Origin: Ancistrus triradiatus
Taxonomy: Eukaryota > Chordata > Actinopteri > Siluriformes > Loricariidae
DNA: 64,000 bases
Direction of reading: 5' to 3'
NCBI GenBank assembly: GCA_025084515.1
Contig: JAJAGP010001357.1
Location: 12,501 to 76,500, forward strand
Part shown: positions 49,721-61,500 of the stretch, piece by piece
How positions within the stretch are numbered: the first letter of the stretch is position 1
How the letters are laid out: every line of letters begins with the position of its first letter
Position numbers and translations under genes: made by a program
Notes under the pieces: model-generated
Databases searched by the model: none
The model's input: the letters and a program-made list of their open reading frames with translations, nothing else
Told to the model about the DNA's origin: nothing

Positions 49721-50199
49721 TAAAGTCTTTGCCCTATCATGAATAGCCATGGTGATGCAATGTTAAATAAATATTACATTCTATTTGCCATTCTTATCTT
49801 ATTCCAACAGAGATACAATGAAAGTCATAAACAACTCTTCCTAATACAATGACAAATAATTTCAGGTATCTTACGGAATATTTAAATGGAGAATTGATTT
49901 GTAATTGTATTTGGATTTGGATATTTTAAATTTTATCTATGTAATGTGCTGAATCAACTTAAATAAATGTTTGAAATTAACTAAATTTATAAGGTTTGCA
50001 AACTGTTTGCAAGACCAGGCAAGGCTAGTACACTAACTCGGCCCTTTTCATATATTGGTTTCATACACTCATAAAATGCAATTCAACTCGATGTTTTAAT
50101 TCTGCTCTAAATGTAAATAAAACAAATGCTAGGCTAAAATCCACAGTACATTATATTCACACTATTTAAGTTCGTATACTAATCAGCTCGTTTCCCCAC

Positions 50200-50330
50200 C
50201 CGTATTCCTGCACAGCGTCGCCTACCAGCATAGCGGTCTTTCCTCCTGCGTTTTTATTGGCTAAGAGCTCACACTGGCAAACAGTGCCGCCAATCAGCGC
50301 GTTTTGTCTCAAAACGGGTCGGTGAAAATA
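50200..50330. promoter_or_regulatory. CpG-containing block with two CCAAT boxes
   Basis: An island of moderate GC and several CpGs between two AT-rich stretches. It carries ATTGG at 50256-50260 and CCAAT at 50290-50294, 34 bases apart in opposite orientations. It could be a distal or alternative golim4 promoter, about 2.1 kb before the start codon, but could equally be part of a repeat. Confidence 0.25.
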
Positions 50331-50524
50331 AGATGTCGTTAAAACAAACCTGCTAACTTTTTGTATTAAGCGTAAAAGCCGTTATCATATCAATATTTGA
50401 GTTATAACACAATAATCACGCCCTTGAATGACTCACAACACAATCCGTCCCAAACACATACACATTCACACACTCCCATATCCCAAATCGTTAATCGGAC
50501 CGGATCCCGATTCCCGATGGGAAA

Positions 50525-51935
50525 GTGAGGAGTCGATTCCCAGAGTCAATTCCACAACGCTGAAATATATACTACTTAACATACCAAACTTTTCTGCAAA
50601 TTTGCTTTATTTCTTTTTGATTACACTTCATATTATGATATAAAACACAAGAACCTTACAATATATGCAGTACATGAAACCATACGAAACGCTTGTATTT
50701 GCATTAAGCAGCTTTTAATTTGAAAACCTCCAAATTTCCAGTTTAGCATGATTCAGGTCTTTTAATTATCATGTAATAAATAATTTATTTATTACATGAT
50801 AATTAAAAGATTGGATTCTGTTTCTATACATATTGAACAAAGAAATAAAAGCAAATAATAATAATGGACAAGGGAATTTGCTTAATTTTCTTTATATACC
50901 CCAATAATTTCCATTGTTTTTTTTATATTTATAATAGATCATAAACAAATCAACACACATGAATGTATATATAAATCTTGAAAAAGCTATTTAAAATATT
51001 TTAATAATTAATTTTCAAAGTAATTCACTTCACATTAAAAATGAATGAATAAATAATAAATTCAATAATTAAAGGCTTTTTTCCCCAGTTTAAAAAAAAT
51101 TGAACGTCTCCCATATTGCAAATAGTTTTTATTTGCTTCTGAACTATAATATTTTAAAATATAATATACTATGATATAAATAATCAAAAACTCAAATTTA
51201 TTTTTCTCAATCATTATTTTAAAGATATTGTACTTTTTTTTTAACCAAATCAACTGATTTTGGTAATTAAAAATATATAAAAAATATATTAAATAATTAA
51301 GGCTTTAATTTACACAGTTTACCTGAACCGCTGTAATTTCCATATAGTTTCAAAAAGTGTATATGTGCTTCTGAACAAATAAATAAATAAATGTGCAAAT
51401 AAAAAATTTTCTATAAATTATTTAAAATATGTATGTTATATTTTTATACTCAATTATTTGCCTCTGTCCTAAAATAAAATTAACTTAAATAATTAAGGCG
51501 CTGTTTTGCACGGGTTAATTAAACCAGCTGTTTTACTACAGTATAGCACGATATATTTAAAAATAAGTACACTAACAAATAAATAAATGTTCTAGTTTGA
51601 ACGATAATTAAAGAATTATGCTTCTCTGTTGATTTTATCTTAGAAATACAATACAAAGGTTTAGCTTTTAAAATGCAAATAATAATACAATAACACAACC
51701 TGAAATAAATAAGTTAATAATATATAAATTAATTTGTAATTAAATTTCTTTATAGTTCAAAATAGTTTCTATTTGCTTCTGATGCTAATCAAACATTATA
51801 GATAGAATAATAGATGAGATTTAATCTGGTCATATCGTTATCAAAATATCTTACGTAATAAAACTGCAATAACAACTTTAGAGGAACCGGTTTGGAGTCG
51901 ACTCTCTGTTGAATCCGAGAATCGACTCGTTTTAA
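50525..51935. mobile_element. Candidate AT-rich element with related inverted ends
   Basis: 'gagtcgattcccagagtcaa' at the left and, on the reverse strand, 'gagtcgattctcggattcaa' at the right enclose about 1.4 kb of very AT-rich sequence without a plausible gene. The pair looks like decayed inverted repeats. Confidence 0.4.
50758..50810. repeat. Perfect palindrome, 26-bp arms, 1-base loop
   Basis: Arm 'tcttttaattatcatgtaat...' at 50758-50783 is followed by a single T and the exact reverse complement at 50785-50810. AT-rich and cruciform-prone. It lies within the candidate element at 50525-51935. Confidence 0.95.
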
Positions 51936-52099
51936 AGGAATCCCTTCTCAACTCAGGCAGGAGGGGCAATAAGCGGGGCAGGAGGGACTTCCTCCAGGTC
52001 CGCTGCTGCTACATGACACGTAACTAAAGCGAAAGGTGTAGATAAGAGGGAACGGGCCTGTTCCACATCATGTACTTTAGATTTATTTACATTCTGGTG

Positions 52100-52409
52100 T
52101 TTGTTACAGAATCGCTGCGGCTGTAGAAGATCCTGCACCGGTCTGGGTGGAGAAGCAGAACTTTTGGAAACTTCTTGCTGACTTTTTGCACTCTACAGAG
52201 GGTGAAGGTTGGAGTAAACAGTGCTGTATGGGACTTTGGGGTGGGTGATTCACACTGGGGATGGAAAAGCGTCGCTTAATGAGAGCTCCTGGAATGTGAA
52301 TCTCTGAAGAAGTTTGGAGAGAGGGATTGTGTTTTTTTTTGTGATTGCTCTTGAGAGAAAGCCCCGAAGTAGCGAAGTGTGCATGTGCAAACTGGAGAAG
52401 AAGGAGACC
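52100..52409 (+). other. golim4: golim4 5'UTR / promoter-proximal sequence
   Basis: About 300 bases of higher GC than the AT-rich upstream block. An acceptor-like 'tgtttgttacag' ends at 52109, so an upstream non-coding exon spliced here is possible. Otherwise transcription starts within this stretch. Sequence alone does not decide between the two. Confidence 0.45.
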
Positions 52410-52596
52410 ATGGGCAGTGGGGTTTGCTCCAGGAAGCAGAGGAAGATCTTCCAGTCTCTGCTGCTCACCACGCTGGTGTTCATGATGATCTATGGTGGGA
52501 TGATCTGGTACGAGATGCACCAACAGCTGAAGAGAACCGAAGCTCTGGCTCTGAAATACCAGCAGCACCAGGAGTCCCTGTCTGCCCAGCTCCAAG
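52410..52596 (+). CDS. golim4: golim4 coding exon 1
   Basis: Encodes residues 1-62: cytosolic tail, transmembrane anchor, and first luminal coil MHQQLKRTEALALKYQQHQE, ending SAQLQ plus one base. Donor CAAG|GTATGG. The frame is also open upstream, with in-frame ATGs at 52314 and 52383, but only the 52410 ATG gives the conserved MG-start. Confidence 0.94.
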
Positions 52597-55500
52597 GTAT
52601 GGAAGGGTCAGTGGGTTGATAAGACCTGGAGTTCTCTGGGAGGTCTTTCAGACCTTATTCAAGTGTTAATTGATTAAATCTTTGCGGCTTGTTGATTGGG
52701 AGAAGCTTGGGGGTTGGTTGGAAGGATTGTAAAAATGAACACGATGGACTGTAATCTGTAAAAATAATTTATATGAGACTTATTTTATTTTCATACATTA
52801 TTCAGGGCGGTCCATCACTGCGGGGTCCCGTGTTTGGGTCACAGCACTGGCATACGGCCGGGCCGGACGTCCTACAGGCTGTGTCTGATTTAATGGGGGT
52901 GGGGAATGGAGGAAGTCGTGCTCTGCCACTGCAGCAGTCGCTTTGCTGGTCCCTGTGATGGATCACTGCCCCGTCCGAACAAAATCAGTGCTGGGACAAG
53001 CTCCAGACCCCGGTTCCTGACCAGGATAAGAAGGGTTAAAGTAGTTTGCAAAACCTGAACCATTGATTATTAGTCACAGCAGTAAATACTTTATGATGTG
53101 GGGACAGTCCGGGTCCATGTGCCGACCACACACCCAGCAACCATCCCTGATGATGCCTGCGATTTGGGAGCAGAACCTCCTGCATCAACTCAAACCTGAC
53201 CTCAGACTATATTTACATTACGCCCTTATCCAGAGTGACTTACAATTGATACAGTCTTATAATGCAAGCAATTGTGGGTTAAGGGTCTTGCTCAAGGACC
53301 CAACAGTGGCAGCAATCATGGTGCAGTTCTGTGCTCATGCAAGCTGTCTCAAGTTTAGTTTAGTTTGAGCTTGTATTAGTTTGGGTTTTGTTAGTTTCTG
53401 TTATTACATATTTTAGGGATGTGTCGTGTATTTATTTAGGTTTTATTTAGTCTTGTGCAAAAGTTTTGGCAGCCTCAGACAGAAGAGTATTTTTTTCTTT
53501 TCTGAAGGATGAAAAGTTACAACAGAGCCTATGTGGAAACCAACTTAAATAGAACACATCTTAATGAGCATAAAACATTAGTGGATCATCTGAGTGTGTG
53601 TCTGTGTGTTTGTGTAAAAATATCACGGCTCACTCTTCCCTTCAGCTGTACTGTTGGTGCAAATCCAGACTGTGATGTCAGCAGCCGCTGTAATGTATTC
53701 ATGTGTGTTTTGTGGATTGGTGTGTGTGTGTTTTGTGGTTGTGGTTATAAACTATTTATATTAGTTCTTTGATGTGTGCCTCCGTCTCCTCCGCTCCCAG
53801 TTGTGTATGAGCATCGCTCCAGGCTGGAGAAATCTCTACAGAAAGAACGTGTGGAGCACAAGAAGACCAAAGAAGGTACGTTGTGTTATTGAGACGTTAT
53901 AAAACACAAACGCAACAGCGACGTCATGATACAGTCGAACCCTGTTTCTGTTCATTCTCATGGAGAAATTGCTTTATATGTAAACCACACCTGCTTCCAG
54001 TCCACTCTGTAGATTAAATACTTGAAATTTTGTTGTAGTTATTTCTTTCTTATTAGTTTTAAAATATTGTAAGTACAGGTACGCGTTACGTCCTGTGAAA
54101 CATGAAAAAAGCTGGAGGCTAGTAACTGGGGTTTGAACCCTGATCGCTGGCGTCAGGGAGTAAACACTTTACCGGCGTGCCATGCAGCCACTGAGGGGAG
54201 TATTGGGGGGAAAAGGTCAAACAGAAGGCGCCTTCAAAATAAAAGCAATATACTAAAAAAGAAAAGCCACTAACAGCATTTTAATGCGCTGTGGACACTG
54301 ATACAAAATATGGGGGAAAAAAAAGGGGGGAAAAACAAAAAGCGCAGAATGGGGAGCGAACGCTCACTCCTGAGTGACGTGTGCACATAAGAGTGCAGCT
54401 CGGAGAGAGAGAGGCGGGCACGCTGTGTTGCAAGTTTCGGGGAATCCCAGTATGCAAAGCATGACATGGTTCTACGGAAGCGCAAAGTGGACGCGGAAGT
54501 TAGAGACTCGAAGCGAGTCACAGACAAGGAGCGAACGAGCCGAAGCCGCTGGGAGGCAGGCAGATAGAGACCGCAGAGGGGAGCGACTGGCTAAGCCCTG
54601 ACGTCACCTCTGGTCTCTAAATCGTACGTCGGCTGACCTCCTAAACGAGGCCGGACTACCTCTTTCCCTGTAAACACCGCAAAACAGCGGGCATGAGACG
54701 GGCCAGGTCTTGAAGAACGCAAGGGTGCAACAACCCAGCAGTGCTCAGGAGCGTTCTTAAATACCTGAGCTCGCAGGTGTCACCAGTGTCCGAATAACCG
54801 GCGATAATAATCGGCGCATGCGTGCTCAGTGCGTCTGTGAGCCAACGCTGCCCTCTAGCGTCCTAATAATTACAGCATTATTAGGTTGTAATAGGTTTAT
54901 TAGAGGTTAGTGGGTGTCTGTCAGTTTGTGGAAGGCTGTCTGTCTGTACATCAATCCAACCTGTCTGTCTGTCAGCCTGTTCATCAATTAAAACAGTCTG
55001 TCTGTCCATCAGTCAGGTTTTTTTGTCTGTCTGTCTGTCGTGCCCGTCGTGTATTTGTACAGTCGGTAGTCCAATTTATCTACTTACCAAGTCTGTTGTG
55101 TTTGTCTGTCCTGTCTGTCCTTTCTGTTTTTGTCTATCCATCATCGAACCTTTTTTGCCACTCCGTCTATCTTTCTGTCGTTCATGTAATTAACCTGTCT
55201 GCCGGTCCATCACTATGTAGGTTCCATCTGTCTCTCTATCCTACCTCGTCCTGGTATCTGAACGTTTTGTGTTTTTGCTGAATTTCAGATTTCATGGTGC
55301 ATAAACTCGAGGCTCAGCAGACGATCAATAAGGAGAAGGTAACCTTTGGGCAACTTTCCTGTTCATCCACTAGTGTTAGTGCGAGGTCTTGGAGCTTAAG
55401 TGACTCGGTAATGGCGCATGAGCTGAAATGTCTCATATTTACGTTTTGCTCCCTGCAGAGGCTGGTATTTATTTAGCAAACAGTGAATGACGTGAAACTT

Positions 55501-58500
55501 TTCACTGATATCTGATTAAATGAACTCCCGATATCTGCTGAAATCATATTTATTTCTTTGTTTAGGTCAGGGCTGGGCACGTTGACTGTATACATATTGG
55601 TACTGAGCGTTGTTGGTTCAGTACAGTCAGGAGATGCTCTGATTGGTCAGGACCAGTTTGTGTTTGAGCTGGTTTAACATGGACCCAGATAAATCACACC
55701 CCAAGCGTTCTGCTTCACGTTGTTGAACCTGCTGTGCGTGTGTAAACACGTCTGTGTGTGTGTTGCCGTTGTGTTTTGACAGCAAGACGCCGGCAGCAGG
55801 CTCTCCTCCTTACACTCTCAGCACCAGATGCTCAAGGTCAGTGTGAGACGCTCTGCATTTCTACTGGAATTGCATTTTGTTCACTTAAAAAGGTTTAAGA
55901 AAAGAAAAGAAAATCTATAGCTGAGGAACTCTGAGAAGCCCACATTCAGGACTTTCCAGGGCCTGGTCTTCTACATCCGGGATAAAGTCCCAGTTCCAGG
56001 GTTCCAGAGTATGTTAATGATGTTCCTTCTTTCACCCAAGAACGTCTGTTGCTTATGGTGTGACGTTTAATGATATAGTTTACAGAAACATATGTGGCAA
56101 AAGTTTCCACCCTCCTTTGATAAACGTGTTGAAATATTGTGTGTGTGTGGTGTGTGTGTGTGTGTGTGTGTGTGTCTGTCAGAACCAGCACGAGGAGCTG
56201 AAGAAGCAGTTCTACGATCTGCAGCAGCAGCACCAGGCGGACGGTGAGGACCACAGCAAGGTTCTGGATGAACACCAGCAGAAGTACCAGCATCTACAGC
56301 AGACCAAAGAGGTGGAGATCTCCAAACTCAAAGGTAGCACCCCCTCACCCTCACCCTCACTCACTCCTTATTTCACACCTGTGCTGTCATGTCTACTCCC
56401 ACCACTGTACATGGAGTGATTCCAGTTACAGTGCTGCCACCTGGTGGTCTTCTGGTTTATGCGGTCATTGTGTTTGTGATTTTTCTGGTCAAATTTTCTC
56501 ACCAGTTCCATTTTTACCTTGGAGGCTCTGCCTTTCAGATCTAAATTGCACTAAAAAGCCATGCATTGTGTCAGAATGTACCCGTAAGCTCTCCCCATCT
56601 TTACCACGGGTGCCAATACTTTTGGACCGTGTGACTGTTTGCTACCTGCAACGCTCCAACATGTGGTTTGTCCTGTGTAGAGAGCGTGTATAACCTGCGG
56701 GAGGAGAACAGGCAGCTGAGGAAAGCTCACCAGGAGATCCACGTGCAGCTTCAGGACACCAGGGTAAGGAATTCTGGGTAATGTAGTTTGACTGAGATGT
56801 TCAAATTACCAGGCATCCCTGGTTTTTTCGCAGGAAACTCAAATATGACCAGCTGTTTATGGCCGCAACGTCCAGAGTTAGACAGAAAAGGCCAATTTTG
56901 ATTTCCTATTATGCTTTGTTCGAGTTGTTAAGACCTCTGTTGTTAAAGCGAACAGACACTGGAAACAAACATACAATAATATGTTGTAATAATGAGTAAT
57001 AATGAGTTGTTTCTGACTTTAGCAACAGCATAAGAACTTAAAATCTGCACACGATCAGCTCTCACTGACCCTGGAGGGCCACAAGAACGCCCTCGCCGTG
57101 GCTCAGGTCTGTGTGCATGCATTTTATTCACCAAAGATAATACCTAAATACTGTTAGAGTTTTCATTTTCCAAACATTATGAATTACTTTAAAGACTGTT
57201 AAGTGATTTTTCTGAAATCGCTTCTTTTCTAGTTTCTGTTTCAATTAAAACCCACACAATTTGCTTATGGAAATATCCAAAAGTCTTAGGGGAATGTGAG
57301 GAATGTATGTGGTTTTAAGTAACAGGAAACAAAAACAAGAAAGAGTTTTTAAATACTTTTGCCTGTTTTGCCTGTAGGACAGTTTCACCCACGTGGCTTT
57401 GTATTGACTCAGAACTTAGCACCTGATGAACTTCATGAACCAAAAATGAAGGAAATATGTATAATTTTCGGGGGATGTAAGACGTGTCTGTGGTTTTCAG
57501 GCCCAGGTGAACGAGTATAAACAGCTGAATGAAAATCTGAATAAAATGCAGAGTGTGAGGAAAGCTCAAGAACCTCAGCCTGCTCCAGCTCAAATCATAC
57601 ATGTGGAGGAGCCCCAGGAACATCAGGTAACACTCACACTGACACAGAGGGTTTATCTCCAGCTGATAACTTAGTGTTCTACAACAAACACCAATAAAAC
57701 TCAACATTCCCTGACAAAAAAATATAGAAATCAAACATTCTACAATGAATACTAATGTACAGCTGACATTCTTTATCAAACACCAATACAAATCTGACAT
57801 TCTCCAAGAAAAGCAATTTAGAAAACAGTGTTTATCGACTCTTCTGACCAGAGGGACGAACGAGAGGAAGGTCAGGAGGAGGAGAGGAGGCATGAAAATA
57901 TGGGTCAGCATGAGAAAATAGAAGATCACAATCATCTTCCTCATGAGGAAGAAGAGAAGGAGCAAGAACAAAACCTGCCAGATGAAAATGCTCTGGAGAG
58001 GGATCACCACATCGCCCAGGTGGAGCTCTGCTGTTATGTGACATAACTTCTTTATACTGCCATCTAGGGTAACGTGTGTGTAGCAAGGGAGTTAATAAAG
58101 CTATGATGATGTGTTTTGTCATGATGGGTATCCAGGTGAAATCTGCATACGAGCAGCAGAAAGAGGAGCAGCGGCGATTAGCAGATCAGCTGGAGGAGGA
58201 ACAGCGTCGCCTCCTTCAGAGACAGGAGGAGCTAAAGAGGGAGCGGGAGGAGAGAGAACGAATGGAAAGAGACAAGGAGGAGAGAAGACTGAGAGACGAA
58301 CAGGAGCTTAGAGAGCAACAACTACAAGAAGAACATCTCAGGTTCTACATTAACCTTCTTAATTATAATCTCATGAGATGTCAATAAAATCCAACAATCT
58401 CCAACACAGTCCAATAAAAATCCAACATTTCTCAGCAAACACCAATAAAAATCCAACATTTCTCAGCAAACACCAATAAAATCCAATATTCTTCACCAAA

Positions 58501-61500
58501 CACTAATAAAATCCAACATTTTTAAGTGAACAAAAATGAAAATCCAACATTCTCCAGACAGTCCAAAAAACTCCAGCATTCTTGAGCAAACACCAATAGA
58601 AATCCAACAATCTTCAACAAACACCAATAAAAAACCCAACAATCTTCAGTAAACACAAAAAAAATCCAACAATCTTCAGCAAACACCATTAAATAAACAA
58701 CATTTTTTTAGCAAACACCAATGAAAATTCAACATTTTCCATGAAAAATCATACAACCTATACATTTTTTACAAACACCAATAAAAATCCAGCATTATTC
58801 AGCAAACAAAACTGAAAATACAACATTCTTCAGAAAACACCCATCAAAATCCAACATTTGTCAGAAAACAAAGATGAAAATCCAACATTTGTCATCAAAC
58901 ACCAGTAAAAATCCAACATTCTTGAGAAAACACCAATGAAATCCAACATTTGTCATCAAACACCAATAAAAACCCAACATTCTTGAGCAAACACCAGTGA
59001 AAATCCAACATTTTTCAGCAAACACCAATGAAAATTCAACATTCTCCATGAAAAATCATACAACCTATAAATTTTTTTACAAACACAAGCATTATTCAGC
59101 AAACAAAATTGAAAATCCAACATTCGTCAGCAAACAAAAATGAAAATCCAACATTATCGAAGACGGTCCGATTAAAAATCCAACAATCTCCAACAAACAC
59201 CAATGTAACTCAAACATTCTCCATGAAAAACCATACAATTTCATTTTTTTTACAAAAACCAATAAAAATCCAACATTCTTCGGCATACAAAAATGTAAAG
59301 CCAACATTCTTCAGCAAACACCAATAAAAATCCCCCTCCTTCAACAAGCATCAATGAAAATCTAACATTCTCCATCAAACACCACACATCATCTACAAAT
59401 CTTTACAACCACCAATGAAAGTCCACTATTTTTCATGAAACACCATACAACTACACCATACAATCTAAAAATATGGTACACCAATCAAAACACAGCATTC
59501 TTAGAGAAACACCAATTTAAAAAATCTAACATACAGCTTTTTGCCCAGGTTAGGCACCGGCTGATGAATGAAAGAATGACTGAATCAACAAACACCAATA
59601 AAAATGCAGCATTCTCTAACAAACGGCAGCAGTAATGCAACATTCCCCCCAAAAAATCAATAAATATCCAAAATCCTACAGAAAACACCAACAGAAATGC
59701 AACATTCTTCAGGAAACACCAATGAAAAAACAAAAACAAGGAACTGCTTCAACTGGCAGGATAATATAAATATAATTCTCGTATGTTTTAGGAACAAGCC
59801 ACCCAGAAAGAATGTGGATGCTGGTGTTCATGCTGAGGAAGGTGAGTGATGTTCCTAAGACCTGTATCTACCACTGGCTCTATTTCCATGCAGCCTGATG
59901 TACCGTAGCTTAATGTTGTGTTATATCGATGTACCTGGTACGAGTTCTCTCATAAATAAGCTCCACTTGTAGTACCTCTAAGTACCTCTAGGGCTGCCTG
60001 AATTTGATATAAACCTCAGAATCGGTAGTATATGTCACTGTCGATTTTCTTCAAGACAATCACAGGCATCATGAGGAAGAGCAAAGGCAAGAGGAAGACA
60101 GAAAAGCCCATCATGAACAGGTTCTTATACGTCACTGCATCCTAAGCTAAGAATGTCCATCGTGTTTTTGGAGCAGTGTGCCGAACCTTTCCCTTATTTC
60201 GTAGCACGTTCTGGATTCAGAAGTCGATCCAGCAGACGATCCCAACAATCAGGGTGAGGACGAGTTTGAGGAAGCTGAACAGCAGGTGCGTGAGGAAGAG
60301 GAGGACGAAGAGCCCATGCCTCCGGGACACCCAGATGCACACTTGATGAAAGACAATCAGCACCAGCCTGGGGCGGATGAACAGCTGGTGGTGAGTCCAG
60401 TGCCAAACCAACCAGCCAATAATCTCACAGAATATGTGACATAAACTTCATAATGTAATATTAAACAATCAATCAATCAATCAAGTTCCTACACTGACTC
60501 TATGAATGACAGTGGATTGAATCTTGATTGTTGCTAAATGAGTCACTGATTCAAACAATGACTCACTGAACAATAGAGGAAGAAACCTCACTCATACCCA
60601 AATGATTTACTGATTCAAACACTGACTCTGTGAATGACGGAGGAACAGTTCTTGGTCATCACCAAGTAGTTCCCTGATTCAAAAAACTGACTCACTTAAA
60701 GAGAAAGGATCAAATCTAAGCCATAGCCAAACATTTTACTGATTCATTTGCTGAGTGAGAGCTCTCAGTCTCTGTCAGTTGATCTTTGATTCAAACACTG
60801 ACTCACTTGAAGTGAAAGTAAAGAATATCTATCATGATCAAACGATTCATCGATTCAAACAGTGACTTTAACATTTGAATTTGGTTATACATAAATGATT
60901 CACTGAGCCAAACGCAGAGTCACTGAAAGACAGGAGGGACACAGTCACGACCAAACGATTCCCTGATTCAAATACTGACTTGCTGAATGACACTAGAACA
61001 AACCTTGGTCATGACCAAATGATTCGTTGACTCGAACATTAGGCGAGTCTGCTGAGTGGGTGTGTAAATGAATCAGCAGTGATTCGGTGCTGTGTGTTGG
61101 TGCAGATGGCAGGAAACCCGGACCAGCAGGAGGATAATTTAGAAGAGCAGTATCAGGAAGAAGGAGATGACGAGGTCTGACTCTCACACACTCCCAAACT
61201 TGGACGTGGCTCGTGATGTTCAATATTCGAACCCGTGTTCACAGTGTGTTTCTCTCTCAGGCTCAGGACGAGTTGGCAGAGGGGAGGAAAGCCGAGGAGG
61301 GGGGAGAGGTTGAGGCGGATCCTTATAACGAGGAGAACGGAGAGCAGGTGGGTCATCGAATGCTGCTTCTAATTTACATTAACCCTTACATGAACCTACA
61401 GCTGGCCAAGATCTTTACTGAGCCACGGCTGTTGTGAATCTGAATCGCTGAATCACTGTGTACTGATTCGTGAATCGTGAATCGAGTTTCAGCTGAGACA

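Larger units (their letters stand above)
44372..52099. other. Intergenic region between ppfia1 and golim4
   Basis: AT-rich. It holds ATT tracts (44938-44970, 46675-46704), degenerate repeat fragments with 'gccgatat' motifs (45300-45380), the four-copy tandem repeat, dispersed repeats, a CCAAT-bearing block and the palindrome. No gene recognised. Confidence 0.7.

Noticed and set aside
54910..55281. Cys/Val/Ser-rich frame of 123 codons
   Set aside because: Product of the CTGT repeat in golim4 intron 2.
57315..58010. 231-codon minus-strand frame
   Set aside because: Antisense to golim4 exons 8-9 and AT-rich intron; composition (Leu/Phe/Ile) follows from reverse-reading Glu/Lys codons and minisatellite; no family resemblance.
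58861..59739. Minus-strand frames with NVGF/LVFAEKCWIF repeats
   Set aside because: Translation of the 30-bp minisatellite in a golim4 intron; not a repeat protein gene.
60066..60120. Alternative acceptor for golim4 exon 12 (after 'atcacag')
   Set aside because: It would shift the frame away from the H/E/Q-rich sequence typical of GOLIM4; the AG at 60054-60055 keeps it.
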